Assembly (NCBI GenBank): GCA_963719055.1
Contig: CAVRAU010000017.1
Span: 124,001-188,000, forward strand
Reading direction: 5' to 3'
Length of the DNA: 64,000 bases
Source of the DNA: CAXMQZ01 sp963719055
GTDB taxonomy: Bacteria; Acidobacteriota; Thermoanaerobaculia; Multivoradales; JAHEKO01
Part shown: positions 55,691 through 64,000 of the stretch, piece by piece
How the letters are laid out: each line of letters begins with the position of its first letter
How positions within the stretch are numbered: position 1 is the first letter of the stretch
Notes under the pieces: model-generated
Told to the model about the DNA's origin: nothing
Seen by the model: only the letters and a program-made list of their open reading frames with translations
Databases searched by the model: none
Translations under genes and position numbers: made by a program

Positions 55691-56832
55691 CGGAGATCCA
55701 GCGAGGGGGGAAACCGCTGACCTCCACGCTCCTCGTGGGGTTCGGGAACCCCGAGCAGGTATCCTTGGCCATAGGAGAACCCCAAGTTGCTGCAGAAGTC
55801 CAGCTCCTCCTGACGCTCGAGCCCCTCGGCAATGAGGGTGATGTCGAGCTCCAGGGCCATATTGACTAGCCCTTCCAGCAGGCTCACCCTCGCCGCCGGA
55901 GCTTGGTCGATGTCCTGAACCAGGCTGCGGTCGAACTTCAGGTAGGCGGGCGGGACTTCGGCCAGCTCCACCAGGCGGGCCTGTCCGGCGCCGAAATCAT
56001 CGTAGACGAGAAGCATGTCGAGGGCCACCAACTCCTCTTGGAGCTCACGGATGCTGCCGGGGTCGGTGACCGCGGATTCATGGATTTCCAGCGCGATTCT
56101 CAGATCTGGCCAGGCTGCCCGGGCGTCGCGTAGGGAGTCGACCAAAGAATGGTCCAATAGCTCTGCCGGATGAGTGTTCAAGAAGTAGCAGTGGTCGCCG
56201 GTCAGAGAGGCGCACGCGGCGACGCCCTGTCGCCGCAGAACCCGGCAGAGATCGACTTCGGCGCCCACGGTCTGAGCGAGCTCGAAGAGATCGTGGATGC
56301 CGTCGGGAAGGCCCTCGAAATCTCCTCGCCCCAGCACTTCGTAGCCGAGGATCTCCCGGTCGCTGAGTCCCACGATCGGTTGAAACAACTGGGTCACGGC
56401 TTCCTGCTCCAAAAGGGTTTTCAACCTGCCCAGGTTCTCCGCCCTCTGCAGGGTGAGCTTGGCATCTATGGTGGCCGTGGAGCTGAGAAGATTCTCGAGG
56501 GTCTCGGTCTCGGCCAGCCGGATCCTGAAGGCCAACGTGGCGAACTGCAGGATGTCGCCGTCGTGGACCGGTGTCGGATTTTCAACGGGGATGTTGTTGA
56601 CAAAGGTGCCGTTGGTGCTGCCGAGATCGGAGACCATCAAACCCGCGCCGCTCAAGGAAAGCTCCGCATGGTTGGATGAGACCACTTGCGACGGCAGGCT
56701 CAGATCCAGACCTGCCCCTCTACCGATCCGAAACGGCAAGGGGAGAACAGGCATTCGGAAGACCTGACCGGTCTCGTCGATCGCCCCTTCCAGGTACCAA
56801 AGAGTCTTCCAGCTGGGGGGGTTCAGAGTCAT
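55687..56832 (-). CDS. FHA-EAL fusion protein, predicted c-di-GMP phosphodiesterase
   Basis: This 381-residue cytosolic protein has an N-terminal FHA phosphopeptide-binding domain (IGRG 37-40, SSNHAEL 52-58, GSTNGTFVN 71-79). A short linker leads to an EAL domain. Catalytic residues are intact: E165 in YEVLGRG (EVL for EAL), N219, E249, E252, D278-D279 in DDFGAG, K299, E336 and Q356. It should hydrolyse c-di-GMP to pGpG under control of a Ser/Thr kinase-phosphorylated partner. No GGDEF domain is present. The downstream sulfatase-fold lipoprotein overlaps by ATGA, linking c-di-GMP signalling to envelope modification. Confidence 0.9.
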   Translation of the reverse strand: MTLNPPSWKTLWYLEGAIDETGQVFRMPVLPLPFRIGRGAGLDLSLPSQVVSSNHAELSLSGAGLMVSDLGSTNGTFVNNIPVENPTPVHDGDILQFATLAFRIRLAETETLENLLSSTATIDAKLTLQRAENLGRLKTLLEQEAVTQLFQPIVGLSDREILGYEVLGRGDFEGLPDGIHDLFELAQTVGAEVDLCRVLRRQGVAACASLTGDHCYFLNTHPAELLDHSLVDSLRDARAAWPDLRIALEIHESAVTDPGSIRELQEELVALDMLLVYDDFGAGQARLVELAEVPPAYLKFDRSLVQDIDQAPAARVSLLEGLVNMALELDITLIAEGLERQEELDFCSNLGFSYGQGYLLGVPEPHEERGGQRFPPSLDLR

Positions 56833-56964
56833 AAGCGGCTCGCGGCTGCTGGCATTCTATCGCCATCAAGTGGCAGCCTCTGCGAGAGATCGCACTGGAA
56901 AAGAGGGGCCGGGGAAGAACCCCGGCCCGTGAGCGTCGCTGCAAGTGGTGATGCAGCGGAGTGA

Positions 56965-59932
56965 CTACCTCCAGTTCAATCGGACACCGAGTCTCCAGAT
57001 CCTCGGGCTCAAGGTCTCATCGAGAAAGTCCGCGCGCGAGTAGTTCAGACGGCGCTCGCGCTGCAGCACGTAGTTCTCGTTGAAGATGTTGAACCCGTCG
57101 ATCGAGAAGGTGAAGCCGATGCCGCTGGTGGCGGCGAACTCCTTCTCGAGGCGGATGTCGGTGGCAAAGACGTCCTCGGCACGGAAGTCGTCGGTATTGC
57201 CCACCACCGAGATGTTCCGCGGGATACCGTCCTGCGGACCGGTGCTGCGGATCCAGTAGGGCAGCGGCGTGCCCTGGCGACCGAAGAGATTGGCCGCGAC
57301 GTTGAAGCCCCACGGCCGATCGGGAGCGATCTGGTACATGCCGTTGAGGTTCCACGACCAGCCGGTCTGCAGGAAGACGTCGCCCTTGTTACCCGAACCG
57401 GTAGACTGGACCGCATACACACAGCCGTCGCAGTCTCCCTTCTCCTCCTGCGGATTCAGTCCCTCGCCGTAGCTCAGGAAGTCGCTGGGGACGCTCCAGT
57501 CGTCCTGGAAGGCGTAGTTGACGTAGCCGCGCATCATCCACTGGTTGGCCAGACGCTTGGTCCAGTTGATTCCCAGACCCATGTAGGTGCGCTCGCGGCC
57601 ACCGTTGGTCAGCAAATAACCGCCGGTGTTGGAGAGCCCTTCGCGAAGATTGAACTCTGGCAGGATGACGGGAGTTCCGTCCGGCAGGGTCGTCGATAGA
57701 TCGCGGACCTGCTCGTAATCCGCCGCCGTGTCGGGGCGGGAAATGTCGCCGCCATCGGAGATCAGACGACGTTGGTCGCGAACATCGGTCATCTGTCTCC
57801 AGGTGAAGGCACCCCCGACCACGAACTCGGGCAGGAACGAGTGCTCGGCGCCGAGAATCAGTTCGTCCGTGAGCTGGGGCCCGAGGTTGGGTTCGTTGCG
57901 GTTCGGCGTGCTCAGCGCCGTCGGGTCATTCACGTCGAAGCCGTAGGTGTAGAAGGGCTCGTCGTCGATGGGCTCGTCCGCCGCCCACATGTTGTCTCCG
58001 TCCAGATCGGTGAAGGTGAAGTACGCCCACGCGAATCCGGTCGGATTCAGCGAACTGATCGGGTCGTTGTCCAGCGCCTGCGCGAAGCGCGCGTAGCTGC
58101 CCCGAAGCAGGGTGGAGCGCTCCTCACCCAGCGCATAGGTCACGCCCACACGCGGCGCAATTGTGCTCCAGTCCAGGCCGCCCGCATCGTTGCCCGGGAA
58201 GTCGAGCGCCGGCAGCACGTCTGGGAAGGCCGGGTTCGCCGGCAGCGTGCGGGCTGGGTTCGCACCGTCCTGGAGGTCCCAGCGCAGACCGGCGTTGATC
58301 GTCCACTTGTTGAGGCTGATCGTGTCCTGCGCCCAGAACGAGGTGAAATTCTGCTCGGCGGCGCCGTAGTCGCCGCGCTGGGCTTCGACAACGTCGGTGG
58401 GTCCGTCGGGCAGACCCCAGATCACGCCGGAGTAGTGCCACAGGTTGCGTCCGGGGTAGACGCGGCCGGTCTCGTTCGAGAACTCACGCCGCCGAGCGCC
58501 GTACTTGAGCTCGTGGGTGGTCGCGCTGCCGGTGTTGAAGAAGTAGGAGCCGTCGAGCTTGAGCTCCTCCGACGGCCGGCTGGCGTTGAACTCGTAGAAG
58601 CTGTTCTTGTAAACGCCATCGGAGTCGTAGAGCGGCTCGACCTCGAAGGGACAGTCGAAGCCCTGGCAACCGGCGTTGACCGTGCCTTGCGAGACAACGC
58701 CGAAACCACCGTCGACCTTCGGCCCAGGTACCGGTCAGAAAGAGGTTCGAGTTGAAGATGTGCGTGTCCTCGACTTTGTAGACTCCGGTCGGGCCACGCT
58801 GATTCCAGGTCGCGTCAGCCTCGAACGAGGGGCCGGCGTTGCGACCGAACTTCTGCTTCTCACCGTTGTTGAAGGACGCTACCAGCGAGTTGGGGTTGGC
58901 GATCTGGGCGTTCAGCTTGATCGCCATGTTCTCGAGCTCGGTGTTGTCCGGAGTGCCGCCGGCGGCAAACTGCCGGATGTCGTTGCGGCCCCACGAGCCC
59001 CAGAGCCAGACGCGATCCCGCACCAGAGGACCACCACCCTCGAAGCCGAAGTCGAGGATGCGGTCGATCTGGTTGCCCGAGATCGAATCCTGTCCCGGAG
59101 CCAGCTTGTCTTCGACGTTCGATTCGCCCTGCTCCAGCGCGCCAAAGTAACCGGCTGCGTCGGTCAACAGATAGCGCGCCGAGCCGCGGAACTCGTTGGT
59201 GCCGCGCTTGGTCACCAGGTTCACCGAAACTCCTGCGGCGGCCTTCGTGATGTCGTTGCCGCCGGTCGAGAACTGCATTTCGGAGAACTGGTCGAAGTCG
59301 TAGTAGGTGGGAGACGACCCGATCGCCGCCATGTCGGTGATCTGGACCCCGTCAACCATGAAGTCGTTCTCGTCATCCGATACGCCGGGGGCGCGGAAGA
59401 CTGCCTGCTGGCCGCTCTCGTTGCCGCCGACGTTGATCCGGTCGACGACCACGCTCGGCGTCTGGCTGACGATCGACCAGGGATCGCGCGCCGTCGGAAT
59501 CGACTCGAGCTCGACCTGCGTGACGCTGGTGCCGGTCGCGACTTTGCGTTCATCCAGCAGCGGGCTCTCGGCGGTCACGGTGATGACCTCGCCCACGGCC
59601 TCGGTCAGCTGAACCTCGATGGATGTGTTGCGAGCTACCCGAACGTTGACGCTCGGATACTCCAGAGTCGAGAAGCCTTCCAGGCTGGCCTTGAGGCTCA
59701 CCGTGCCCGGATCGATTCCCAGAAAGCGAACCTCACCGGCGGTGTTGGTCACCATGATCTTGGCTGCACCCATGCCGGTCAGCTCCACCGTTACACCGGG
59801 CAAGGGATTGCCCCCGGTGTCGAGAACCTTGACGTAGACATTGCCTGTCTCTTCCTGCGCGACGGCAATGCCGGCTGTACTCAGCAGCAGAATCAAGACT
59901 GCAGCCAGGCTCAGACCTTTGGTAGTTTTCAT
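56965..59932 (-). CDS. TonB-dependent receptor with carboxypeptidase-regulatory-like N-terminus (one frameshift)
   Basis: About 989 codons. It starts at 59932 with a signal peptide (LSLAAVLILLLSTAGIAVAQ), supported by AAAAGGAGGAAGAAC upstream. An N-terminal beta-sandwich (NVYVKVLDTGGNPLPGVTVEL) is typical of Oar-like receptors. The plug follows (VVVDRINVGGNESGQQAVF, DDENDFMVDGVQITD, STGGNDITKAAAGVSVNLVT). A large outer-membrane barrel ends IWRLGVRLNWR, with terminal aromatic/Arg. A frame change near 58720 splits the barrel, and both sides keep barrel strands. It imports an unknown ligand across the outer membrane. Inverted repeats lie about 125 bp upstream. Confidence 0.88.
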
Positions 59933-60057
59933 GTTCTTCCTCCTTTTCAGGGTGAACGCTAGAAAAGTGGGATCCGTCCCACGCCACGCTATAGAGCAAG
60001 GGGAGTGCCAAACGCGAAATGAGCGATGAACTGGGGCGGACTCCCATCTATAGGGGT

Positions 60058-60103
60058 GGTAGGCACTACCCAAACAGGCGGGAAGCACTACCCGCCTGGG
60101 TAG
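60058..60103. repeat. Clustered inverted repeats, putative operator, between TonB receptor and DUF5916 genes
   Basis: Within the 482-bp divergent intergenic region (59933-60414): GGTAG-GCA-CTACC (60058-60070), then a perfect 8-bp inverted repeat CAGGCGGG-8 nt-CCCGCCTG (60075-60082 and 60091-60098), then GGGTAG (60098-60103). CACTACCC occurs twice, 22 bp apart. Two overlapping palindromic units sharing CTACCC/GGGTAG halves look like binding sites for a dimeric regulator. The rest of the intergenic region holds no gene that I can support. Confidence 0.45.
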
Positions 60104-60414
60104 CGTGAAGGGCATTTCAAGGCGGTTCTGCCCCGAATCTGGTGCAGTTTCTTGAAGTTGCAGCAGAGAAGGGTATCGAGAGCGACTCTCAGTTCATGCG
60201 CGGATCCCTATAAGTCACTGTTCTCGAGGCACTTACGAATCCCCGTCCGGATCTCGAGGGGTTCAAGAAACTGTTGCCGCAGTGCGGAAAGGTGGAACTG
60301 TCTGCAGAATTGAACGTGGTGCAAGAGTGGTGCCCGGCCCGTGCGGTGCCGGTGGGCTCATTTGTGAGAGAAACCTCTGGAGATGGCAGCAAACACGGTT
60401 AGGATTCCCGGGCG

Positions 60415-62692
60415 ATGGTAGCGTTCTGGATGAGATTCTCGACCGTGGTGCTGTCCTTGGCTCTGGTTACAGGTCAGCGTCCCCTGAGCTATGGCGCAGG
60501 ATGAAGTGGATTCCACGAGCGCCATCTCCCATCAGGTGCCCGGTACGGATCTGCCGATCAAGATCGACGGTGTCCTGGACGAGGCCGGCCTGGGAGGGTG
60601 CCCTGGTTCGAGATCTCCCGTACGAGGCCTATCCCGGGGAGAACATCCCGTCACCGGTCGAGACCGAGTGCCGGCTGACTCACGATCAGAAAGAACTTCT
60701 ATCTGGGCTGTCATGCCCGCGACCCCGAGCCGCACAAGATCCGGGCTCACATCACCGATCGGGATACCGCCTGGCGAGATGACTTCCTGGGTATCTATCT
60801 CGATACCTTCAACGACGAACGGCGAGCCTTCGAGTTCTTCGTCAATCCTCTCGGTGTGCAGATGGACCTGATCCGCAACGATCTGGCCGGCAATCGCAAT
60901 CAAGAGGACCCGACATGGGATGCCATCTGGACCTCGGCTGGCGAGCTCACCGACGACGGATACGTGGTCGAGATGGCGATTCCGTTCACGTCTCTGCGGT
61001 TCCAGCATCGACCTGGCGAGCAGACCTGGGGATTCAGCCTCTTCCGAGCCTATCCGCGCAGCACCCGCCACGAGATCTACAACAACCCGTACGATCGCAA
61101 TCTCAGCTGCTCGCTGTGTCAGACGGAGAAGCTGGTGGGCTTTTCAGGAGTCAAACCCGGTCGAGATCTGGAGCTCACCCCAACCCTGACCGGGCTACGA
61201 GTCGATGAGAGAGAAGAGTTCGACGATCCCGAACTGGTAGAGGGCGATGCCGAGGCCCAGGTGGGCATTACCGCGCGCTGGGGCATCACGCCCAACATGT
61301 CGCTGCTGGGGACCCTGAATCCCGACTTCTCGCAGGTCGAATCCGACGCTGCTCGATTGCAGGTCAACAACCAGTTCGCGCTCTTCTTTTCCGAGAAGCG
61401 ACCCTTCTTCCTCGAGGGGGCGGATCTGTTTCAGACCTTCTTCCGCACCGTCCACACCCGCGTGGTCGCCGATCCGAGTTGGGGATTGAAGGTGACGGGC
61501 AAGGAGAAGCGCAACGCTACTCGGTGTCTTTGCGGCGCAAGACGATGTCACCAACATTCTGCTGCCGGGCAGTGAGAGCTCGGAGCTGACCGATATCGAT
61601 GAGAGCACCCTGACCGGGGTGGCTCGATATCGACGGGACCTGGGTGCTACCTCCGCTCTCGGCGTGGTCCTGACGGCGCGGGAGGGGGACGAATACCGCA
61701 GCTACCTGGGAGGTTTGGACGGACTCTTCCGCATCACCGGGAAGGACAGTCTGCGGGCGCAGGCGCTGCTCTCTTCGACCGAGTATCCGCAAGAGATCTT
61801 GGAGGAGTTTGGCGAGGACTTCGGGCTGCGTCCGGGCAAGATGGAGGACTCTGCCTATCTCCTCGAGTACGAGCACGATTCGCGGAACTGGAATGGTGGC
61901 GTCGGGCTACAGGAACGTCGGGACGGACTTTCGCGCCGATATGGGATTCATGCCGAGGGTCGACTTCACCCAGTACGATGCCCGGCTCGAGCACGTCTGG
62001 TGGGGAGACGACGAAGACTGGTACAACTGGTGGGAGGTGGGTGGCCGGGTCGTCAACTCGGAGAATCAGCAGGGAGATCTCCTGGAGCGACAGGCGGAGG
62101 TCTGGTTCAGTCTCTCCGGACCTCTGCAGTCCTTTGTGCGCATCAACCCGGAATTCGGCGAGCGAGGTTTCGAAGGCGAGATCTTCGATCAGAACATCCT
62201 GGGTGTGTTCTTTGGCATGCAGCCCTCGGGGAGCGTCGAGCTGGGCCTGAATCCCGTATCGGCAGACCGTGGATTTCGCCAATGCCCAACCGGCAGATCA
62301 GGTGCTTCTTGAGTCCGTTTCTGGATCTCAATCTGGGTCGGCATCTTCAACTGAGCTTGAATCACTCTTTCCAGGAACTGGATGTGGATGACGGCAAGCT
62401 GTTCACCGCGAACCTGAGTGAATTGCGGGCTGTCTACCAGTTCAATGTGAGGACGTTCTTTCGCGCCATTGTCCAGCATCTCGATGTCCAGCGAGATCCC
62501 CTTCTGTACGAGGACGAGGTGGACGCCGAGACCCGCGATCTCTTCGGTCAGCTTCTGTTCTCCTACAAGGTGAACCCGCGGACGGTGTTTTTTCTGGGTT
62601 ACTCCGAGGGCCAGGAGGGCAACGAGGAGATCGGCTTGACCACCACCGCACGCTCGGTCTTCATGAAGATCGGATATGCCTGGGTCAAGTAG
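60415..62692 (+). CDS. DUF5916 outer-membrane-type protein with CBM9-like N-terminus (about seven frameshifts)
   Basis: One gene of about 760 residues broken many times (near 60490, 60590, 60687, 61516, 61910, 62256 and 62307). Reconstructed order: signal peptide (MRFSTVVLSLALVTG), a CBM9-like domain (LPIKIDGVLDEA, NFYLGCHARDPEPHKIRAHI, DTFNDERRAFEFFVNPLGVQ, GYVVEMAIPFTSLRF), then the DUF5916 barrel (WGITPNMSLLGTLNPDFSQV, FFSEKRPFFLEGADLF, ending VFMKIGYAWVK). Function is unknown; members are common in Acidobacteria and Bacteroidetes and are thought to sit in the outer membrane. Break density is high enough that true decay should be considered, although conserved motifs survive in every segment. 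Confidence 0.75.
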
Positions 62693-62783
62693 GGCCTGAA
62701 AGCAGCGAGCCACCCGCCACCGCCGCGATCGAGATCACGACAGGGGTACGGGTGGCCCGCGGTTCTGCTTCAGGTTCTAGAGC

Positions 62784-63176
62784 TCAGCCATCGGCTTTCG
62801 GATGGCACTCATCGCACTTCGTCGGTCCGGCGGCTTCTTCTTTGTGGCAGCCGACACAATTGATGTGAAAGGGATTCTTCTTGAGGCTCATCTGCGAGCA
62901 CTCGGGTGTGGTCGCCTCTTCCACCGTCGTGTGGCAGGCGCCGCACGCTTGAACCTCCATTCCGCCAGCCGTATCGGCCGTCAAGCCCTCGCTGGTGTGA
63001 TGGCAGGTGGTGCACTCGGTGACTTCGTAGTGGGCCGCATGTGGGAATTCGACCGCAGCCTTCTTGGCGACGCAGTCGTCGATGGTTGTGGCCTCCGGTG
63101 CCTCACCGGCCACGACGACGACCGCGAAGAGCATGGCCACGATCCCGAGTCCGAGTGTTAGTAGTGATTTCCGCAT
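62784..63176 (-). CDS. Periplasmic tetrahaem cytochrome c, class III (c3/c7-like)
   Basis: This 130-residue protein starts at ATG 63176 with GGAGGGGAGAGCC just upstream and has a signal peptide (MRKSLLTLGLGIVAMLFAVV region). Four CxxCH haem sites are visible: CTTCH, CGACH, CVGCH and CDECH. Extra His residues (FPHAAHYEV, HHTSEG, NPFHINC) suit bis-His ligation as in cytochrome c3. Such proteins shuttle low-potential electrons in the periplasm of metal- or sulfur-metabolising and some fermentative bacteria. It lies 91 bp downstream of, and convergent to, the DUF5916 gene. Confidence 0.9.
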   Translation of the reverse strand: MRKSLLTLGLGIVAMLFAVVVVAGEAPEATTIDDCVAKKAAVEFPHAAHYEVTECTTCHHTSEGLTADTAGGMEVQACGACHTTVEEATTPECSQMSLKKNPFHINCVGCHKEEAAGPTKCDECHPKADG

Positions 63177-63260
63177 GGCTCTCCCCTCCAGTTTCCTTTT
63201 GTCTTTTGGCTTGTTGGGCAACCTGCCTAGGACCGGCAGGAGCCCTTTGGCCCGACTACT

Positions 63261-64000
63261 CTAGCATTCTTGTCCGCCGGTGTTACTCACCTCCAGTAGA
63301 ACTTTGAGAGATCCCGGTCTGTGGGCGTGCTCCATGGCCAACAGAGCTTGGTCCAGTGGAAAGCGAGCTCCGATGAGGGACTCCACCTCGATCTGGCCCG
63401 CCGCCAAAAGGCGCAGGGCGGGAGCCATCGGCCCACATCGAGAGCCGATCAGCTGGATCTCATCCACCACCAGGGCCGAGACATCGAGCTCCAGCCGTCC
63501 GGCGTAGGTGCTCTTGATGACCAATCGACCCCGTGGACGCAGGGCGCGGCGAGCGATTTCGAACCCTTCGCGGTTGCCGGTGCACTCCACAGCGATGTCG
63601 AAACTACCCGGCAGTAGTGCCTCGGCCGGTTCCACCTGAAGGCTCTCGGCGTTAGGGAGGGGCAGCTCTTGCCGTCGACGGCCCACGATCTCGAGCCGGC
63701 ATCCGGTCAGTGCCAGGGTCTGAGCAATCAACCGGCCCAGTTTGCCGCTGCCCACGACCAGAACCCTGTCCTCGGCCGCAATGGACACCTGCTCCTGGAT
63801 TCGCAGGGCAGCCGCCAGGGGCTCGGCGAAGGTGGCCGCATCGATGCCGATCTCTTCGGGAACCGGGTGGAGATTGACCACAGGCAGGGTCAGATACTCG
63901 GTAAACGCTCCATTTCGCCCCCGGATTCCCAGGACCTCACGCTTCTCGCAGTGGGTTCGATGACCTCGTTCACACGCTGGACAGGCGCCGCAGGAGACGT
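63261..64000 (-). CDS. Zinc-dependent medium-chain alcohol dehydrogenase, C-terminal part (runs off right edge)
   Basis: The frame is open to the window end. The structural zinc lobe CGACPACERGHRTHC is visible at the edge, then YLTLPVVNLHPVPEEI. The NAD(P) Rossmann fold is VLVVGSGKLGRLIAQTLAL, followed by ECTGNREGFEIARRALRPRG. The C-terminal GSRCGPMAPALRLL segment is typical of threonine-dehydrogenase/sorbitol-dehydrogenase-like members. It oxidises an alcohol with NAD(P). The catalytic zinc His and the start codon are outside the window. No frame breaks were seen in the visible part. Confidence 0.9.
   Translation of the reverse strand, partial: VSCGACPACERGHRTHCEKREVLGIRGRNGAFTEYLTLPVVNLHPVPEEIGIDAATFAEPLAAALRIQEQVSIAAEDRVLVVGSGKLGRLIAQTLALTGCRLEIVGRRRQELPLPNAESLQVEPAEALLPGSFDIAVECTGNREGFEIARRALRPRGRLVIKSTYAGRLELDVSALVVDEIQLIGSRCGPMAPALRLLAAGQIEVESLIGARFPLDQALLAMEHAHRPGSLKVLLEVSNTGGQEC

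Noticed and set aside
1..64000. Insertion sequences, integrases, prophage or CRISPR elements
   Set aside because: No transposase, integrase, terminase or cas-like protein and no regular repeat-spacer structure was found on either strand.

Overview
This is a GC-rich, densely coded Gram-negative chromosome segment of 64 kb. The gene set fits an Acidobacteriota-type organism, perhaps near Thermoanaerobaculia. The supporting features are a TonB-dependent receptor with a carboxypeptidase-regulatory N-terminus, an adjacent DUF5916 barrel protein, CRTAC1/ASPIC-UnbV and multihaem cytochrome c proteins, a giant bacterial alpha-2-macroglobulin, a secreted beta-helix protein ending in a DGFESGDW-type tail, and many lipoprotein members of the sulfatase fold. 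No rRNA or tRNA gene was seen, so the taxonomy is inference.

Layout. 1-399 is the start of a sugar-phosphate transferase running off the left edge. 521-5524 holds housekeeping genes: cupin, UMF1 MFS transporter, PlsC-like acyltransferase, threonine dehydratase-like PLP enzyme and dGTPase-like HD protein. 5626-10317 is a phnD-phnC-phnE transporter followed by an M23 peptidase, then an MsbA-type exporter (10411-12285). 12303-14562 has a dodecin/cytochrome c/DUF1499 operon, a phasin with a strong sigma70-type promoter, and a GNAT. 14659-20075 is a minus-strand cytochrome operon: a secreted duplicated-repeat protein, a membrane protein with five CxxCH haem sites and a TPR tail, and a CRTAC1 protein. 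20199-26274 is one alpha-2-macroglobulin gene, followed convergently by a DUF5715-LysM protein.

27199-41946 is an envelope-polysaccharide region: GT-C, GT2 and GT4 glycosyltransferases, a flippase, a polysaccharide deacetylase, a serine acetyltransferase-like protein, an FAD oxidoreductase, and a FetAB-type ABC transporter inside the same minus-strand run. 42041-55690 alternates sulfatase-fold lipoproteins with large GT-C membrane glycosyltransferases. All four sulfatase-fold enzymes carry Thr where sulfatases have the formylglycine Cys/Ser. An FHA-EAL c-di-GMP protein (55687-56832) is translationally coupled to the last of these. 56965-63176 holds the TonB receptor, a divergent DUF5916 gene and a class III-type cytochrome c. 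An alcohol dehydrogenase runs off the right edge.

A striking property is the number of apparent single-base frameshifts, about 27 in 13 genes. Most are probably sequencing or assembly indels, because both flanks keep recognisable homologous protein. These genes are reported as single CDSs spanning the breaks, with break positions given. The window reads as an envelope-biogenesis and respiratory region: sugar polymers made by GTs and the flippase, decorated by exported GT-C enzymes and Thr-type alkaline-phosphatase-fold enzymes, with multihaem cytochromes moving electrons across the inner membrane.
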